Made by a program: the position numbers and the translations under genes
The notes under the pieces: model-generated
Told to the model about the DNA's origin: nothing
Database searches by the model: none
What the model saw: the letters and a program-made list of their open reading frames with translations, nothing else
Part shown: piece after piece, positions 7,049 through 16,636 of the stretch
Position numbering within the stretch: the first letter of the stretch is position 1
How the letters are laid out: each line of letters opens with the position of its first letter
Source of the DNA: M50B103 sp041667565
GTDB taxonomy: Bacteria > Fidelibacterota > Fidelibacteria > Fidelibacterales > Fidelibacteraceae
DNA length: 19,041 bases
Direction: 5' to 3'
Assembly (NCBI GenBank): GCA_964572745.1
Contig: CAZNFT010000035.1
Span: forward strand, 1-19,041

Positions 7049-10000
7049 TTATTTAAGCAAGGTCATCTTTTTGACATCTCTAAATTCACCGGCTGTCAAG
7101 CGATAAATATACATACCACTTGGAAGAGCGCTAGCGTCAAATGTAACATTATAATATCCAGCGTCCATCTGAGTATTGAACAATTCAGCTACCTTACGAC
7201 CCTTAAGATCGAAGATGTTCATTGTTACCATTTCAGTTGCAGGAATCTGGAATTTAATAGTTGTTGCAGGATTGAAAGGGTTCGGATAGTTCTGAGACAA
7301 TTCGTATTGTTCAGGAACACCATCAATAGCAACTTCAGTAATATCACCATAGAGGAAAGTAGGAATAACCTGATTTTCTTCCTCTGTTACAAGATATGTA
7401 CGATTTGCGCCACCTGAAGGAAATTCTTCAGTGTTATCCCATGCACCATTACGACGACATTTGAATTCAATGGTCGTTCCGGCATCGTGCCATCCAAGGG
7501 ATGCAGTGTAAACAGTATCAGCATCTGTATCTGTCATAGGTGTCCCTGTCCAGCCATCAAAAGTACCAATAATATCCAAGGCACTTGACGCAGGATCAAA
7601 ATCGCCGCGGCGAACCATAATACCCATATCTACATTAGCTGTAACATGGTAATCAATAAAAGAGTAAACATTGACCTTGAAATTGTCAAATACAACTTTT
7701 CCGTCCGTTGCATTGTAAACATAAATTCCGGGATAACCTGCTGTTAATACAGGATTATCTTCCTGGCTGATAGGACAACCGGGGAGTAATTCACCATCAA
7801 TATATAACCAGAATTTATTATCAACGACCTGAGCTTTAAAGTTATGAAAACCTGTTTCAAGTGTATCAAAATCTACACCGGCATTCCACTGTTTGCTTCC
7901 GTGCCAACTGCCATCGTATCCCTGGAATTTCAACGCACCCATGCTCGATGTAGCATTTCTATAGACAAAACGATAATATTTTGTTGCTTCGGGATCCGCT
8001 TTAATTAAAAGACCTGGGTAATAAGGCTGATCAGCAGAATATTCTTTTTCAATATAAATATCTACAGAAACTTCATAGTTTTTCAATTTCTTGCCAGTAT
8101 CAACATAAAGCATACCGGTATTTGCATCATCAGCATAAATACCTACATTCGTCATACCGGCTGAATCTGCAGCGACTGTCAAGTTTAAACCACCTGGATT
8201 GGCATTGGCTGTATTTTCTACCCAAGTCAAGTCAGGAGTACCATCTGAGAATTCTTCAGTGAAATCAGCTTTAACTTCTTCGTATTTACGGCTCATAATC
8301 AAACCATATCTACCAGCAGTCCAGAGCTTTTCACCATCATACTTTAGATCATATAGATAATCGTCAGCAGCACTCATTTCCTGTTCCCAAGTTTCACCGG
8401 CATCTTCTGTCCGGTAAATAGCACCTTTTGAACCGGCAAAGAAAGCAACGTCATCACTTACCCATTCAAGAGCATAGGCATCGTCTTTATTTGGGATTTC
8501 AAATACGACTTCCAGTGAATCATAGGTATCGCGCATTCTATAGATAAAGTCATTGGCAGGTACAAGGATCACTCCATTGCGTTCTTTGGGTTGACGGACA
8601 TTCATAGTACCCATTTCCGTTACCTGATAAAAACTATCTAAAGCAGTACTGGCACTCATACACCATTTACCACTATTACCTCCCAAGAAAGCTTTGCCAT
8701 TACTGAAAACAGTCATACCATAAATGGTCATAGAACTACTCACTGGAATCTGTTCCCAGTTTTCACCTTGATCTGTACTTTTAAGTAACCAAGCAGAACT
8801 ACCCGCTGCATATACATCACCATTAGGTGCTTGATATAAGGTGTAGATAGATTTATTTGATTCCTGTGCCATGGGGTTATCAATTTTAGTCCATGTGGCG
8901 CCAGCATCAACTGATTTAGCAATATATCCGTTAGATCCACCAATTAACATGGTGTTTGCATCAAGTGCTACAGAAGCGAAGATAGATGACGGTGCACCGG
9001 TTTCTGCATTACTGGGATATGTCCAGCTAGCACCATCATTATCCGAGAGAGTAATCTCACCACCACTTGTTGCGGTCACAAGAATTTTACCTTTTTCAGG
9101 AATAGCTATACTATAAAAAGATATACCCGGCCATTCGTTCAAAGGAACAAATGTTGATCCATCAGTTGTTGAAAATTCCTGTCCGTAACCGGCCCAGATA
9201 ATTCCATTTGTCATAGATGAAAATGCTTGAGCTTTATATGATTGACCTGAACCAATTCTGAGGGTATCCCACGTAGTTCCGGCATCCGTTGTTTTTAATA
9301 TTTCTGATCCGGATGAAAAGGCTAACCAATTATCGGTATCAAAAGCTTTTAGACCGTTCATGCGGTCAAAACCATAACTAATATCATATGGATTTGCACA
9401 TGTCCAGGTATCACCATTATCAGTTGAAAGCCATACAATATTATGATATCCACCAACAAGAATGGTTGATGTACCGGGAACTGCAGAAGCAGTGTACATA
9501 CGCTTATAATTTACACCAAAAGGAAGTGTAACAGGATATTCTGTCCAGTTAGCGCCTCCATCGTGAGTAGTACGGATTATACCACTGGTGCCATCATCAA
9601 ATACAACACCGTTATTGGCATCTGTAAATGCAATACCACCATCAAGGATCTCGTCGCATACTACAGTAGTATCCCAATTGGCACCACCATCAGTGGTCTT
9701 AAAAAATACTCCGCTATAAACTCTGGGAGATTTTGTAACTGTGTAACCACCGCCAATAAAGACAGTATTTTCATCTAAGACATCGATTACATCCATATCG
9801 ATCTTATAGTTTGCAGTATCACCAACCTGGGTCCAATTGTCTCCGCCATCGATTGTCTTGAAAACAAAACCATCATCTCCGCAAGCGTAAGCTACATTTT
9901 CATTTGCGGCATCAATAGCTGTCAAGCTTACTCCTTCGGGTAACATTATGTCTGTCCAGCTGGCACCAAAGTCAGTTGACTTTTTAACCATATCACCATA

Positions 10001-10141
10001 AAGAGCTAATACGGTTGTAGCATTTAAAGCTACGGCATCACCTGGAGAATCAATGTCAAGTGGTCCTTTTACAACATCCCATTGACCAAAAGCCAAAGCG
10101 GCCATCATCAAACAGGATATTATTGTTAACAACTTTTTCAT
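7049..10141 (-). CDS. Large secreted beta-propeller protein with T9SS C-terminal sorting domain
   Basis: A 1030-residue exported protein. A Sec signal peptide covers residues 1-19 (MKKLLTIISCLMMAALAFG). Residues 20 to about 623 carry some ten BNR/Ycf48-like motifs of the form TDGGxxW (for example DGGDNW, DGGANW, DNGDTW, DQGENW, DAGETW), typical of sialidase- or sortilin-type propellers. Residues about 624-828 look like a concanavalin/LamG-like sandwich (YEVSVDIYIEK, YYRFVYRN, WLYIDGELLPG, VVFDNFKVNVYS). Residues about 829-945 resemble a CBM20/starch-binding-like fold (IIGTFDGWTGTPM, TIEFKCRRNGAWD). Residues 946-1030 are a type A sorting domain starting YELSQNYPNPFNPATTIKF. It is probably surface-attached or released, binding glycans or proteins; no enzyme active site is recognised. 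AAAGGAG lies 6 nt before the ATG. The 38-bp gap after the barrel gene suggests it is the last gene of the operon. Confidence 0.88.
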   Translation of the reverse strand: MKKLLTIISCLMMAALAFGQWDVVKGPLDIDSPGDAVALNATTVLALYGDMVKKSTDFGASWTDIMLPEGVSLTAIDAANENVAYACGDDGFVFKTIDGGDNWTQVGDTANYKIDMDVIDVLDENTVFIGGGYTVTKSPRVYSGVFFKTTDGGANWDTTVVCDEILDGGIAFTDANNGVVFDDGTSGIIRTTHDGGANWTEYPVTLPFGVNYKRMYTASAVPGTSTILVGGYHNIVWLSTDNGDTWTCANPYDISYGFDRMNGLKAFDTDNWLAFSSGSEILKTTDAGTTWDTLRIGSGQSYKAQAFSSMTNGIIWAGYGQEFSTTDGSTFVPLNEWPGISFYSIAIPEKGKILVTATSGGEITLSDNDGASWTYPSNAETGAPSSIFASVALDANTMLIGGSNGYIAKSVDAGATWTKIDNPMAQESNKSIYTLYQAPNGDVYAAGSSAWLLKSTDQGENWEQIPVSSSMTIYGMTVFSNGKAFLGGNSGKWCMSASTALDSFYQVTEMGTMNVRQPKERNGVILVPANDFIYRMRDTYDSLEVVFEIPNKDDAYALEWVSDDVAFFAGSKGAIYRTEDAGETWEQEMSAADDYLYDLKYDGEKLWTAGRYGLIMSRKYEEVKADFTEEFSDGTPDLTWVENTANANPGGLNLTVAADSAGMTNVGIYADDANTGMLYVDTGKKLKNYEVSVDIYIEKEYSADQPYYPGLLIKADPEATKYYRFVYRNATSSMGALKFQGYDGSWHGSKQWNAGVDFDTLETGFHNFKAQVVDNKFWLYIDGELLPGCPISQEDNPVLTAGYPGIYVYNATDGKVVFDNFKVNVYSFIDYHVTANVDMGIMVRRGDFDPASSALDIIGTFDGWTGTPMTDTDADTVYTASLGWHDAGTTIEFKCRRNGAWDNTEEFPSGGANRTYLVTEEENQVIPTFLYGDITEVAIDGVPEQYELSQNYPNPFNPATTIKFQIPATEMVTMNIFDLKGRKVAELFNTQMDAGYYNVTFDASALPSGMYIYRLTAGEFRDVKKMTLLK

Positions 10142-10179
10142 GTCATTCTCCTTTGTTTTAACATTTTTCTAATTTATAG

Positions 10180-11598
10180 TTATTTTCTACGAAATGTTAG
10201 TATTATCTGATATTTCCTGTTAAAATCCTCGCTATCCGAGGGATTCTGCTTAATAAAGTCAAAATTCGCTCCAATATACCCGAAAGAAAACAAATGTTCA
10301 AGCATTATTCCTAAACCAATATTTTGAAAATACTCGGTATTCCAATAAAACTTCGGGACTGTTTTTTCATAATGTAATCTTATGCCGCTGTTAAGCTTTG
10401 ATGAAAACATCATTTCTGCGCCTGCATAAGCATTCCATTCTATACCGCTTCGCTTATCTTGGAAAGGATAAAGATACTCTATGTAATCATAAGCTACATG
10501 TCCAATTCCCCCACCCAGCCAATACTTATTAATCAAAGAAGGTTTGTATTGTATGTTGGCTCCGGCTGTAAAGTAACTTTCTTTGTTTTCAAGGATCAGA
10601 GTATTAGAAATCAAGGATTTTCCCCAATCATTATATGTTAAATATTCACCATATAATTTTAGACTTATCTTGTCTATACTGTAAGAACTAAAATCGGTTT
10701 TTATATGCAATCCTTGTCTTTCCCAATAGCCTCGTGGTTTACTATAAGAAGTATAAACCTCCGAAGTAGAGCTTCTGTGTAAAAATGATGCGGCAATATT
10801 TACAACATTTTCATCAACACGACCAACTCTCAAATGCCCACCAGCTTCCAAGCCATTCCTTACTCTTTTTTTTCTTGATCTCGAAGATGAGTTTTCATTA
10901 TAAAATACATGATATCCCATAAAGGTTTTCGCTTCTACCTCCACGAAAAATTTTACACTTTCATAATGGGTCTGATCGTCATAATATCTTGCATGCAGTC
11001 CGATTCCGAATTTTTCTTTGCGATAATCCAGTCCCATTTTATAAGAAGAATTTCTCATAATTGTAATGGTCTGAGGAAAGGTGTCTTTAAGCCCTCGTTC
11101 AACGCCGTAATCTATCAATAAACCAAAAAAGAGGTCTTTTGACAGCTCTGCATTATACATAAATTGTAAACGAGGACCATAATATGCTGTTTTCCCTGCC
11201 GAGGAGTCGGCTGTGGAAAAATAATCGTCATAAAAGTCTTTTTCCCTGGAGCCCCACATATCCTTTAAGCGTAGATCTTCATAAGCTAATCCGGCTGCAA
11301 AGAATGACTTATTATCGATCTGTCTTAAAGTATAATATGAAGCATTTATGTTTTGTATGACTGTAGGATCATATGTCCGCTTAAATGCTTTATCACTATA
11401 GTTAAACCCGGTTGATATCATTTCAAGATTTCCATCAAATTGAAAAGAAGCGGGATCTCCGGTCAGGTAATAACTGTTATTTTTGCTATTACCTATCTTG
11501 GAAAAATTAAGACGGGACGTAAATACATCCTCAAAAGCAAAAAGTCCAAGCAAGAGAGAAAATGACAGTATTAGAGTTTTGCTAAATATTTTATTCAT
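10180..11598 (-). CDS. DUF6850-like outer-membrane beta-barrel protein
   Basis: A 472-residue protein with a signal peptide (residues 1 to about 21, MNKIFSKTLILSFSLLLGLFA). The rest alternates polar and hydrophobic residues with many Tyr and Phe, as in beta strands (YYLTGDPASFQF, MISTGFNYSD, LFFGLLIDYGV, YKMGLDYRKEKFGIGLHARYY), ending YQIILTFRRK. Pattern and neighbourhood recall the DUF6850 family of Bacteroidota outer-membrane barrels, which as I remember follows DUF4876 lipoproteins. This assignment is recollection, not a search. The ATG overlaps the preceding lipoprotein gene by 8 nt (ATGAATAA), implying translational coupling. Its role may be an assembly partner or channel for the receptor; the substrate is unknown. 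Confidence 0.7.
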   Translation of the reverse strand: MNKIFSKTLILSFSLLLGLFAFEDVFTSRLNFSKIGNSKNNSYYLTGDPASFQFDGNLEMISTGFNYSDKAFKRTYDPTVIQNINASYYTLRQIDNKSFFAAGLAYEDLRLKDMWGSREKDFYDDYFSTADSSAGKTAYYGPRLQFMYNAELSKDLFFGLLIDYGVERGLKDTFPQTITIMRNSSYKMGLDYRKEKFGIGLHARYYDDQTHYESVKFFVEVEAKTFMGYHVFYNENSSSRSRKKRVRNGLEAGGHLRVGRVDENVVNIAASFLHRSSTSEVYTSYSKPRGYWERQGLHIKTDFSSYSIDKISLKLYGEYLTYNDWGKSLISNTLILENKESYFTAGANIQYKPSLINKYWLGGGIGHVAYDYIEYLYPFQDKRSGIEWNAYAGAEMMFSSKLNSGIRLHYEKTVPKFYWNTEYFQNIGLGIMLEHLFSFGYIGANFDFIKQNPSDSEDFNRKYQIILTFRRK

Positions 11599-12718
11599 GA
11601 TGATACCCCGGAGTAGGTGTGTTTATTATGGTAAAATCAACACGTGAATTATTGGTATCAAAACCGGGTCTTATCCTTTCCAGAGATTGACCACTATATT
11701 TACCCTGTCCTATTCCACCCCAAGATTTATCCAGTGAATAAGGGACTTCTTTAGTGTGGGTTTCACTTGAGGAAAACTCGACACAATCGATAACGGTTTT
11801 GATATCTATACCGTCACTTTGATCATAGTCTGTTCCATCGCAAAGAGCTAAACCATCTCCTGTCAAGCCTACCATAAAACCCACCTTGCTTTTTTGGCTA
11901 ACTTTTCCATTGTTTGTTGTAATATTAGGTACATTGGGATTATCGTAAGCTCCGGCCTCGATCTCGTTAACAAATTCCCAATCTGCATTTGAAAGATCAA
12001 TAGTTTTACCCCTAATGGGGCCGATTAGGTTATGGTCCATAGCCAGGCCCGCAAGTACAACAAATTCACCCGGCTCTATAGGATATTCACGTCCTGTCAG
12101 AGGTGTTCCGGGGAATTGATAAATATATATTACTGATAAAGTATCGGCAAAAAGCTCTGTTTTACTTAATCTTAAAAAAAGCATTCCATCCAGATAAGCT
12201 GTATCACTCATGGCGTTATACAGCTCAAAAAATTGATCATAAAAATAAAAGATATTGTTCTTAGGACCACAGGTGTAGATCTCATTAATACATAGACCTC
12301 GTTGAGATTGTAGCATCGTAACACTATCGCGATAACTCAGTTCTCCTCCCAAAGAATCGGCTGTTAATTCCAATACCTTGGCTCCAACCACTTCCACCTC
12401 AGTAAAAGGAGTCGGTTTAATAATGGAATATGCCTCCGCTTTATAATATGCAAAAGGCAAGCCTTCAAAATGAGCAATACCATTGGAATCTGTTATATCG
12501 TAGTATGGAGGCAGATTATAATTCGTTGTCGTTAGTTTTACCTCAACCCCCGGGACAGGAATAGTGCTGGAAATACTATCGCTGTCATCTTCAATTGTAA
12601 GCAGGAGCTCGATATTTAAATTACCATCCCTGATGGTAGGCTTTTCTTGGCTTAAAAAACAAGAAACCAATAGCAGAGCAACAAGTGAGATGATCATTAT
12701 ATGTTTAAATTGTTTCAT
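11591..12718 (-). CDS. DUF4876-like lipoprotein
   Basis: A 375-residue lipoprotein. The N-terminus MKQFKHIMIISLVALLLVSC has a clear lipobox with acylated Cys at residue 20. Residues about 30-120 look like a transthyretin/CarboxypepD-type sandwich (VPGVEVKLTTTNYNLPPYYDITDSNGIAHFEGLP, seen in two stretches). The following part, beginning CINEIYTCGP and continuing YDQFFELYNAMSDTAYLDG and PIEPGEFVVLAG, resembles lamin-tail-like surface domains. It matches my recollection of the Bacteroidota DUF4876 family. The C-terminus ends SLERIRPGFDTNN...PTPGYHHE. It starts 8 nt after the receptor stop, with GGGGAT as ribosome binding site, and overlaps the next gene by 8 nt. Probably outer-membrane anchored and working with the TonB-dependent receptor. 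Confidence 0.75.
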   Translation of the reverse strand: MKQFKHIMIISLVALLLVSCFLSQEKPTIRDGNLNIELLLTIEDDSDSISSTIPVPGVEVKLTTTNYNLPPYYDITDSNGIAHFEGLPFAYYKAEAYSIIKPTPFTEVEVVGAKVLELTADSLGGELSYRDSVTMLQSQRGLCINEIYTCGPKNNIFYFYDQFFELYNAMSDTAYLDGMLFLRLSKTELFADTLSVIYIYQFPGTPLTGREYPIEPGEFVVLAGLAMDHNLIGPIRGKTIDLSNADWEFVNEIEAGAYDNPNVPNITTNNGKVSQKSKVGFMVGLTGDGLALCDGTDYDQSDGIDIKTVIDCVEFSSSETHTKEVPYSLDKSWGGIGQGKYSGQSLERIRPGFDTNNSRVDFTIINTPTPGYHHE

Positions 12719-12726
12719 TTTATCCC

Positions 12727-15426
12727 CTATAGCTGAACACTCATCTCAAGTCCATAATAGATCGGTGAGTTCAGGTTTAACTGTGAACCGGTATAAGGAC
12801 TGACATAAGTAGCTCGGTTGTCAAAGAAATTATTAATATACAAGGAAACTTCAGCATTGTTACCCAGAGATTTTGAGAGTCTTAAGTTAATTAACCATTG
12901 TCCGGTATAACTATTTATTTCAGCATCATACCAATAACTCATTCCCTGATAATAGGTGTAAGTATCTCCATACTCATTTGTACTTTCGTATCCCCCGCTA
13001 CTGAAACGTTTCTGTTTTTGATAGAAAGGCGTGTACTGTACATCCATGGTGACCCATAGACCATAGCGCTGATTTAGATATGATACTTGTGCATCTAAAA
13101 CTAATTTGCTTTGCCATTCTATATATAAAGGATACCACAATTCCCAAGCGCCATCAGATGGTGTTGCCCGGTAATCGGGATCATAGGTCAAAGCATCTGA
13201 ACCATGCTGACTAAAGCGATAGATAAGGTTAAGGGCATACTTAAGATTATTTATGCGTTTGGTCCTGAATGTTAATTCTGTACCGTAATCTTTAGCCCAT
13301 CCCTGGTTTTCATATCGGGAATAAGTAAAATCAATATTAACCGTATCGGGATTTATTTCATAACCCTCGGGATATGTTGTTGATCTTGGACGATCTTTGG
13401 TATAAGAATAATAGCTGGTTAAGGATGCACCCAAAATATCAGATATACGCCAATCAAGAGACCCTTCGGCTTTTTGAGATGGATAGGATTTTAGATCTTC
13501 GTTAACCTGATACAATACCTTTTCTGTCACTTTATTTATTGTAGTATCAAGATAAGCAATATGCTTAGGCGCCTTATAGATTTGGTGCAAAGAAACAGAT
13601 TTAACACTTTGTCCTGCTCCCATCCTTAAGGCAAGATCATCACTTAATTGATATTTTATATTAAAACGTGGTGAAAAGAATTCACCCTGTTTAGCATCAA
13701 AAATAGAAAAGCCATCTTTAAAAGAGATCTTCAGACTTTCCGGATTGATCAGATCATAACGCAAGCCTAATAAAATATCCATCTTACGGCCGAAGAGTTT
13801 AAAGGACATCTGGTCCTCGGCATAAAGTGAAAATTTTCTGTTTGAGGGATAATCATCAAAGGAAAATGAGCGTTTAGATGACCCTACACCATAATAATTG
13901 AATAGAGAATCTATGACAACACCCTCACCATTGTTTTTCTCATGATCCATTTCAAAACCGAGTAAGACTTTATTCTTGGTAGAACCCCAATCAAACTCCG
14001 ATCTTCTTTTAAGTTTAAATGAAAGATCCCATTCTGCACCCTTTTCAGTAATAGTTGCATTAAAGGGATAAACCATTAAAGAACTATCTATATAGTCAAT
14101 TGTATCTGTACCGGCTACATATACCGTATCATATAAGGCCAAAATACTACAATAACTGGTATCTATAGAACTCACATCTGCATCAATAGGAAGAAATACT
14201 TGATCCGTTACCATTTTTTGTCTGACTTCATCTTGTTTTTTATAATCTAAACCGGTAAATAATTGATAATGAACATTATTATCAGTTTTATATTTTAAAT
14301 TGATCTTACCCGATGTTCTGAAACCTCTATTGGTATTTTGCATGCGATATTCATCATTGGGTGCTTTATCGTCAAAAATTCGGGTATAACTCAAGCTTGT
14401 TAGAGACCTTAATTTATCATCCATGAAATTCTTGTTATAATTAGCAGAACCAAATAAACGCTGATATTCATCACCTATCTCGCGCAGATCGCGTTCGGAA
14501 TAAGAGTAGTTAATATGATAATTGAAAATAGATTCATCTTTGAACTTATTACCGCCATTGTAGGAAAAACCTTTAGTATCAGGATTTATCTTAGCTTTTA
14601 AACGGCGATTGACGGTGTTTTTCTTGGTTTCAACCTTAACAATCCCGTCAGTAAAGTTACCATATTCTACAGATGCAATACCTGTAATAACTTCTACAGA
14701 TTCGATATTATCAGCAGGAATGGTACGTAGATCTGTACCACCTTGATCTGCGCTACTAAGATATCCACCCATCTTGGCATCACCGGAAATCTCATTTCCA
14801 TCAAGAATAACTGAGGTACCAAAAGAATCAAATCCCCCCGCAGATTGGTCAGAACGTTTAACTTTTCGCAAACCAATATTTTGAGGAGAAGCAAGTCCTA
14901 GCTTTCCGGATTTTTCAACACCGGGGACTAAAGTTAAAACATCACCAAGATTCGATGCCTGCAAATGGTCTATCTCACCGGAATCAATTTTACGTGTGGT
15001 AGCAATTTCTTCTGGGACAATATCTCGTCCCATAGCTTTAACCTCGATACCGCCGATCATGAAACAATAAGACATGTCACTATTTTTATCGAGATTCTCG
15101 ATCAATCTGATCTTGACTTCGTATTTACCCTCTGCACTGACGGAAAAATCGAATAAAGAATTTGAATGAAAGCAATCTTTCATCCCGGCAATTTTATACA
15201 CGCCTTCAGGAATATCTTTTATAATAAAAAAACCATCCCTATCCGTCATTGTCTGGGCTGAATATTTTGCACCTTTTTGTGATTCAACTGCCACCAATGC
15301 TTCAATGATGGGTGCATTCCCTTCATAATTGCGGACATATCCTTGAATAGTCGCCGAAAATACTTTTGGACTGGAGATAAGAAACAACATTATCACCAAA
15401 ACGATATAGCACATTTTCTTATTCAT
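12727..15426 (-). CDS. TonB-dependent receptor with CarboxypepD-like N-terminal domain
   Basis: An 899-residue outer-membrane receptor. The signal peptide covers residues 1-25. A carboxypeptidase-regulatory-like domain spans about 26-110 (IQGYVRNYEGNAPI, TMTDRDGFFIIKDIPEGVYKI), as in Bacteroidota SusC-type and related receptors. The plug domain is about 126-270: SNLGDVLTLVPGVEKSGK, FGTSVILDGNEISG and NIESVEVITGIASVEYGNF. The remaining roughly 630 residues form the barrel, ending INNFFDNRATY...YYGLEMSVQL. No SusD partner follows; a DUF4876-like lipoprotein takes that position. Energy-coupled uptake through TonB-ExbBD is the family role; the ligand cannot be told. It is the first gene of the minus operon. 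TAAGGG precedes the ATG. The upstream spacer is shared with the divergent ABC operon. Confidence 0.9.
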   Translation of the reverse strand: MNKKMCYIVLVIMLFLISSPKVFSATIQGYVRNYEGNAPIIEALVAVESQKGAKYSAQTMTDRDGFFIIKDIPEGVYKIAGMKDCFHSNSLFDFSVSAEGKYEVKIRLIENLDKNSDMSYCFMIGGIEVKAMGRDIVPEEIATTRKIDSGEIDHLQASNLGDVLTLVPGVEKSGKLGLASPQNIGLRKVKRSDQSAGGFDSFGTSVILDGNEISGDAKMGGYLSSADQGGTDLRTIPADNIESVEVITGIASVEYGNFTDGIVKVETKKNTVNRRLKAKINPDTKGFSYNGGNKFKDESIFNYHINYSYSERDLREIGDEYQRLFGSANYNKNFMDDKLRSLTSLSYTRIFDDKAPNDEYRMQNTNRGFRTSGKINLKYKTDNNVHYQLFTGLDYKKQDEVRQKMVTDQVFLPIDADVSSIDTSYCSILALYDTVYVAGTDTIDYIDSSLMVYPFNATITEKGAEWDLSFKLKRRSEFDWGSTKNKVLLGFEMDHEKNNGEGVVIDSLFNYYGVGSSKRSFSFDDYPSNRKFSLYAEDQMSFKLFGRKMDILLGLRYDLINPESLKISFKDGFSIFDAKQGEFFSPRFNIKYQLSDDLALRMGAGQSVKSVSLHQIYKAPKHIAYLDTTINKVTEKVLYQVNEDLKSYPSQKAEGSLDWRISDILGASLTSYYSYTKDRPRSTTYPEGYEINPDTVNIDFTYSRYENQGWAKDYGTELTFRTKRINNLKYALNLIYRFSQHGSDALTYDPDYRATPSDGAWELWYPLYIEWQSKLVLDAQVSYLNQRYGLWVTMDVQYTPFYQKQKRFSSGGYESTNEYGDTYTYYQGMSYWYDAEINSYTGQWLINLRLSKSLGNNAEVSLYINNFFDNRATYVSPYTGSQLNLNSPIYYGLEMSVQL

Positions 15427-15525
15427 AAATCCCTTACTATTTTGAATTAGCCTTCAAATCTGAACCTATGATCTATTTTTATTTAAACGCATAATTCAGA
15501 CCCTTAAATATTAGCATTTTTAAAT

Positions 15526-15664
15526 ATTGCAATTATACGATTATTCAAAACCTAATAATTGCAATTTATATGCTGTGTTCCTTACTTATTACAATTTTTT
15601 TTCCATAAACAACAACAATTCCCAATGGATTGTAATTTATCAATTAATTTTCGTTATTTGCAAT
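15526..15664. promoter_or_regulatory. Array of five ATTGCAAT-like octamers in the divergent promoter region
   Basis: In the 309-bp AT-rich spacer between the two operons the following octamers occur: ATTGCAAT (15526-15533), ATTGCAAT within AATTGCAATT (15558-15565), ATTACAAT (15588-15595), ATTGTAAT (15629-15636) and TTTGCAAT (15657-15664). Start-to-start distances are 32, 30, 41 and 28 bp, near multiples of a helical turn. The first two are perfect palindromes. They could be operators of a regulator controlling both operons, or -35-like elements, since the same octamer also occurs upstream of ffh at 3973-3980. A candidate -10 (TATATT, 15695-15700) precedes the ABC gene. Confidence 0.4.
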
Positions 15665-15735
15665 ATTTTTCTATGCCTTTTTACCTCAATTTCCTATATT
15701 GGCACGAAAATTAGGTAATTAAACAGGGAAAATGT

Positions 15736-16623
15736 ATGGAACACGTAATTGAATGCAGGAACCTCACCCATTATTATGGCGACAAGCTGGTTCTAAACGA
15801 TCTTAATCTTAAGGTTGAAAAAGGCAGGATATTTGGCATTCTTGGTAAAAACGGCATGGGAAAAACAACGACCATTAATATTTTAATGGGTTTCCTTCGT
15901 CCAACCAGTGGCCAATGTCTTGTACTCGGAGAAGAATCTCATAAACTATCTCCTCTCACTCGTCAAAAAATCGGCTTGCTTCATGAAGGTCATTTGGCAT
16001 ACGATTTTATGACCATCAAACAGGTTGAACATTTTTATTCACGCTTTTTTCCAGGCTGGAAAGCTGAATATTATTGGGATCTGATGAAAAAATTAGGCCT
16101 GAAGCACAATCATAAGATCCGAAATATGTCATGTGGACAGCGTTCTCAGGTCGTTTTGGGACTTATTTTTGCTCAGGATCCTGAACTATTGATCTTAGAT
16201 GACTATTCCATGGGTTTAGATCCCGGTTATCGCGCTCTTTTCATTGACTATTTGCAAGAATACGTTCGTGATAAAAATAAAACAGTATTTTTAACATCAC
16301 ACATTATTCAGGATGTTGAAAAAGTTGTTGATGATACTATCATTATGGGCTTCCAAAAACTCTTATTGAAAATGCCCCTTAAAAAGCTCAAAGAAGATTT
16401 CCATTGCTTTACTTTCCGTAATGCTAATGTTGTGGGAGTACTAAAAGCTGATCATGTTATTACAAATGTAGAATTTTATAATGATAAGATCACACTATAC
16501 TCATTTAAAACTAAAACCGAAGTATTAAAGCATCTTAAGACTCTGGGAATTACTGCCGATGATCTGGCAGAAGTCTCTATGAATCTCGAAGAAGCTTTCA
16601 TTGGCCTTACAGGCAAATATTGA
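15736..16623 (+). CDS. ABC transporter ATP-binding protein (ABC-2 exporter type)
   Basis: A 295-residue nucleotide-binding subunit. Walker A is GKNGMGKTT at 37-45. The signature is MSCGQ at 131-135, a variant of LSGGQ. Walker B is LLILDD at 151-156, the D-loop GLDP at 160-163 and the H-loop His at 189 (TSHIIQDVE). The residue after the Walker B Asp, normally the catalytic Glu, is Asp156, in the context LDDYSMGLDPGYR. As I recall, that variant recurs in YtrB-like and Bacteroidota ATPases, so activity is likely retained but unproven. About 75 C-terminal residues (220-295) form an accessory region. It is the first gene of the plus operon, with AGGGAA upstream of the ATG at 15736, and it partners the permease 13 nt downstream. 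The cargo is unknown. Confidence 0.92.
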   Translation: MEHVIECRNLTHYYGDKLVLNDLNLKVEKGRIFGILGKNGMGKTTTINILMGFLRPTSGQCLVLGEESHKLSPLTRQKIGLLHEGHLAYDFMTIKQVEHFYSRFFPGWKAEYYWDLMKKLGLKHNHKIRNMSCGQRSQVVLGLIFAQDPELLILDDYSMGLDPGYRALFIDYLQEYVRDKNKTVFLTSHIIQDVEKVVDDTIIMGFQKLLLKMPLKKLKEDFHCFTFRNANVVGVLKADHVITNVEFYNDKITLYSFKTKTEVLKHLKTLGITADDLAEVSMNLEEAFIGLTGKY

Positions 16624-16636
16624 TCAAAGGTGAAAT

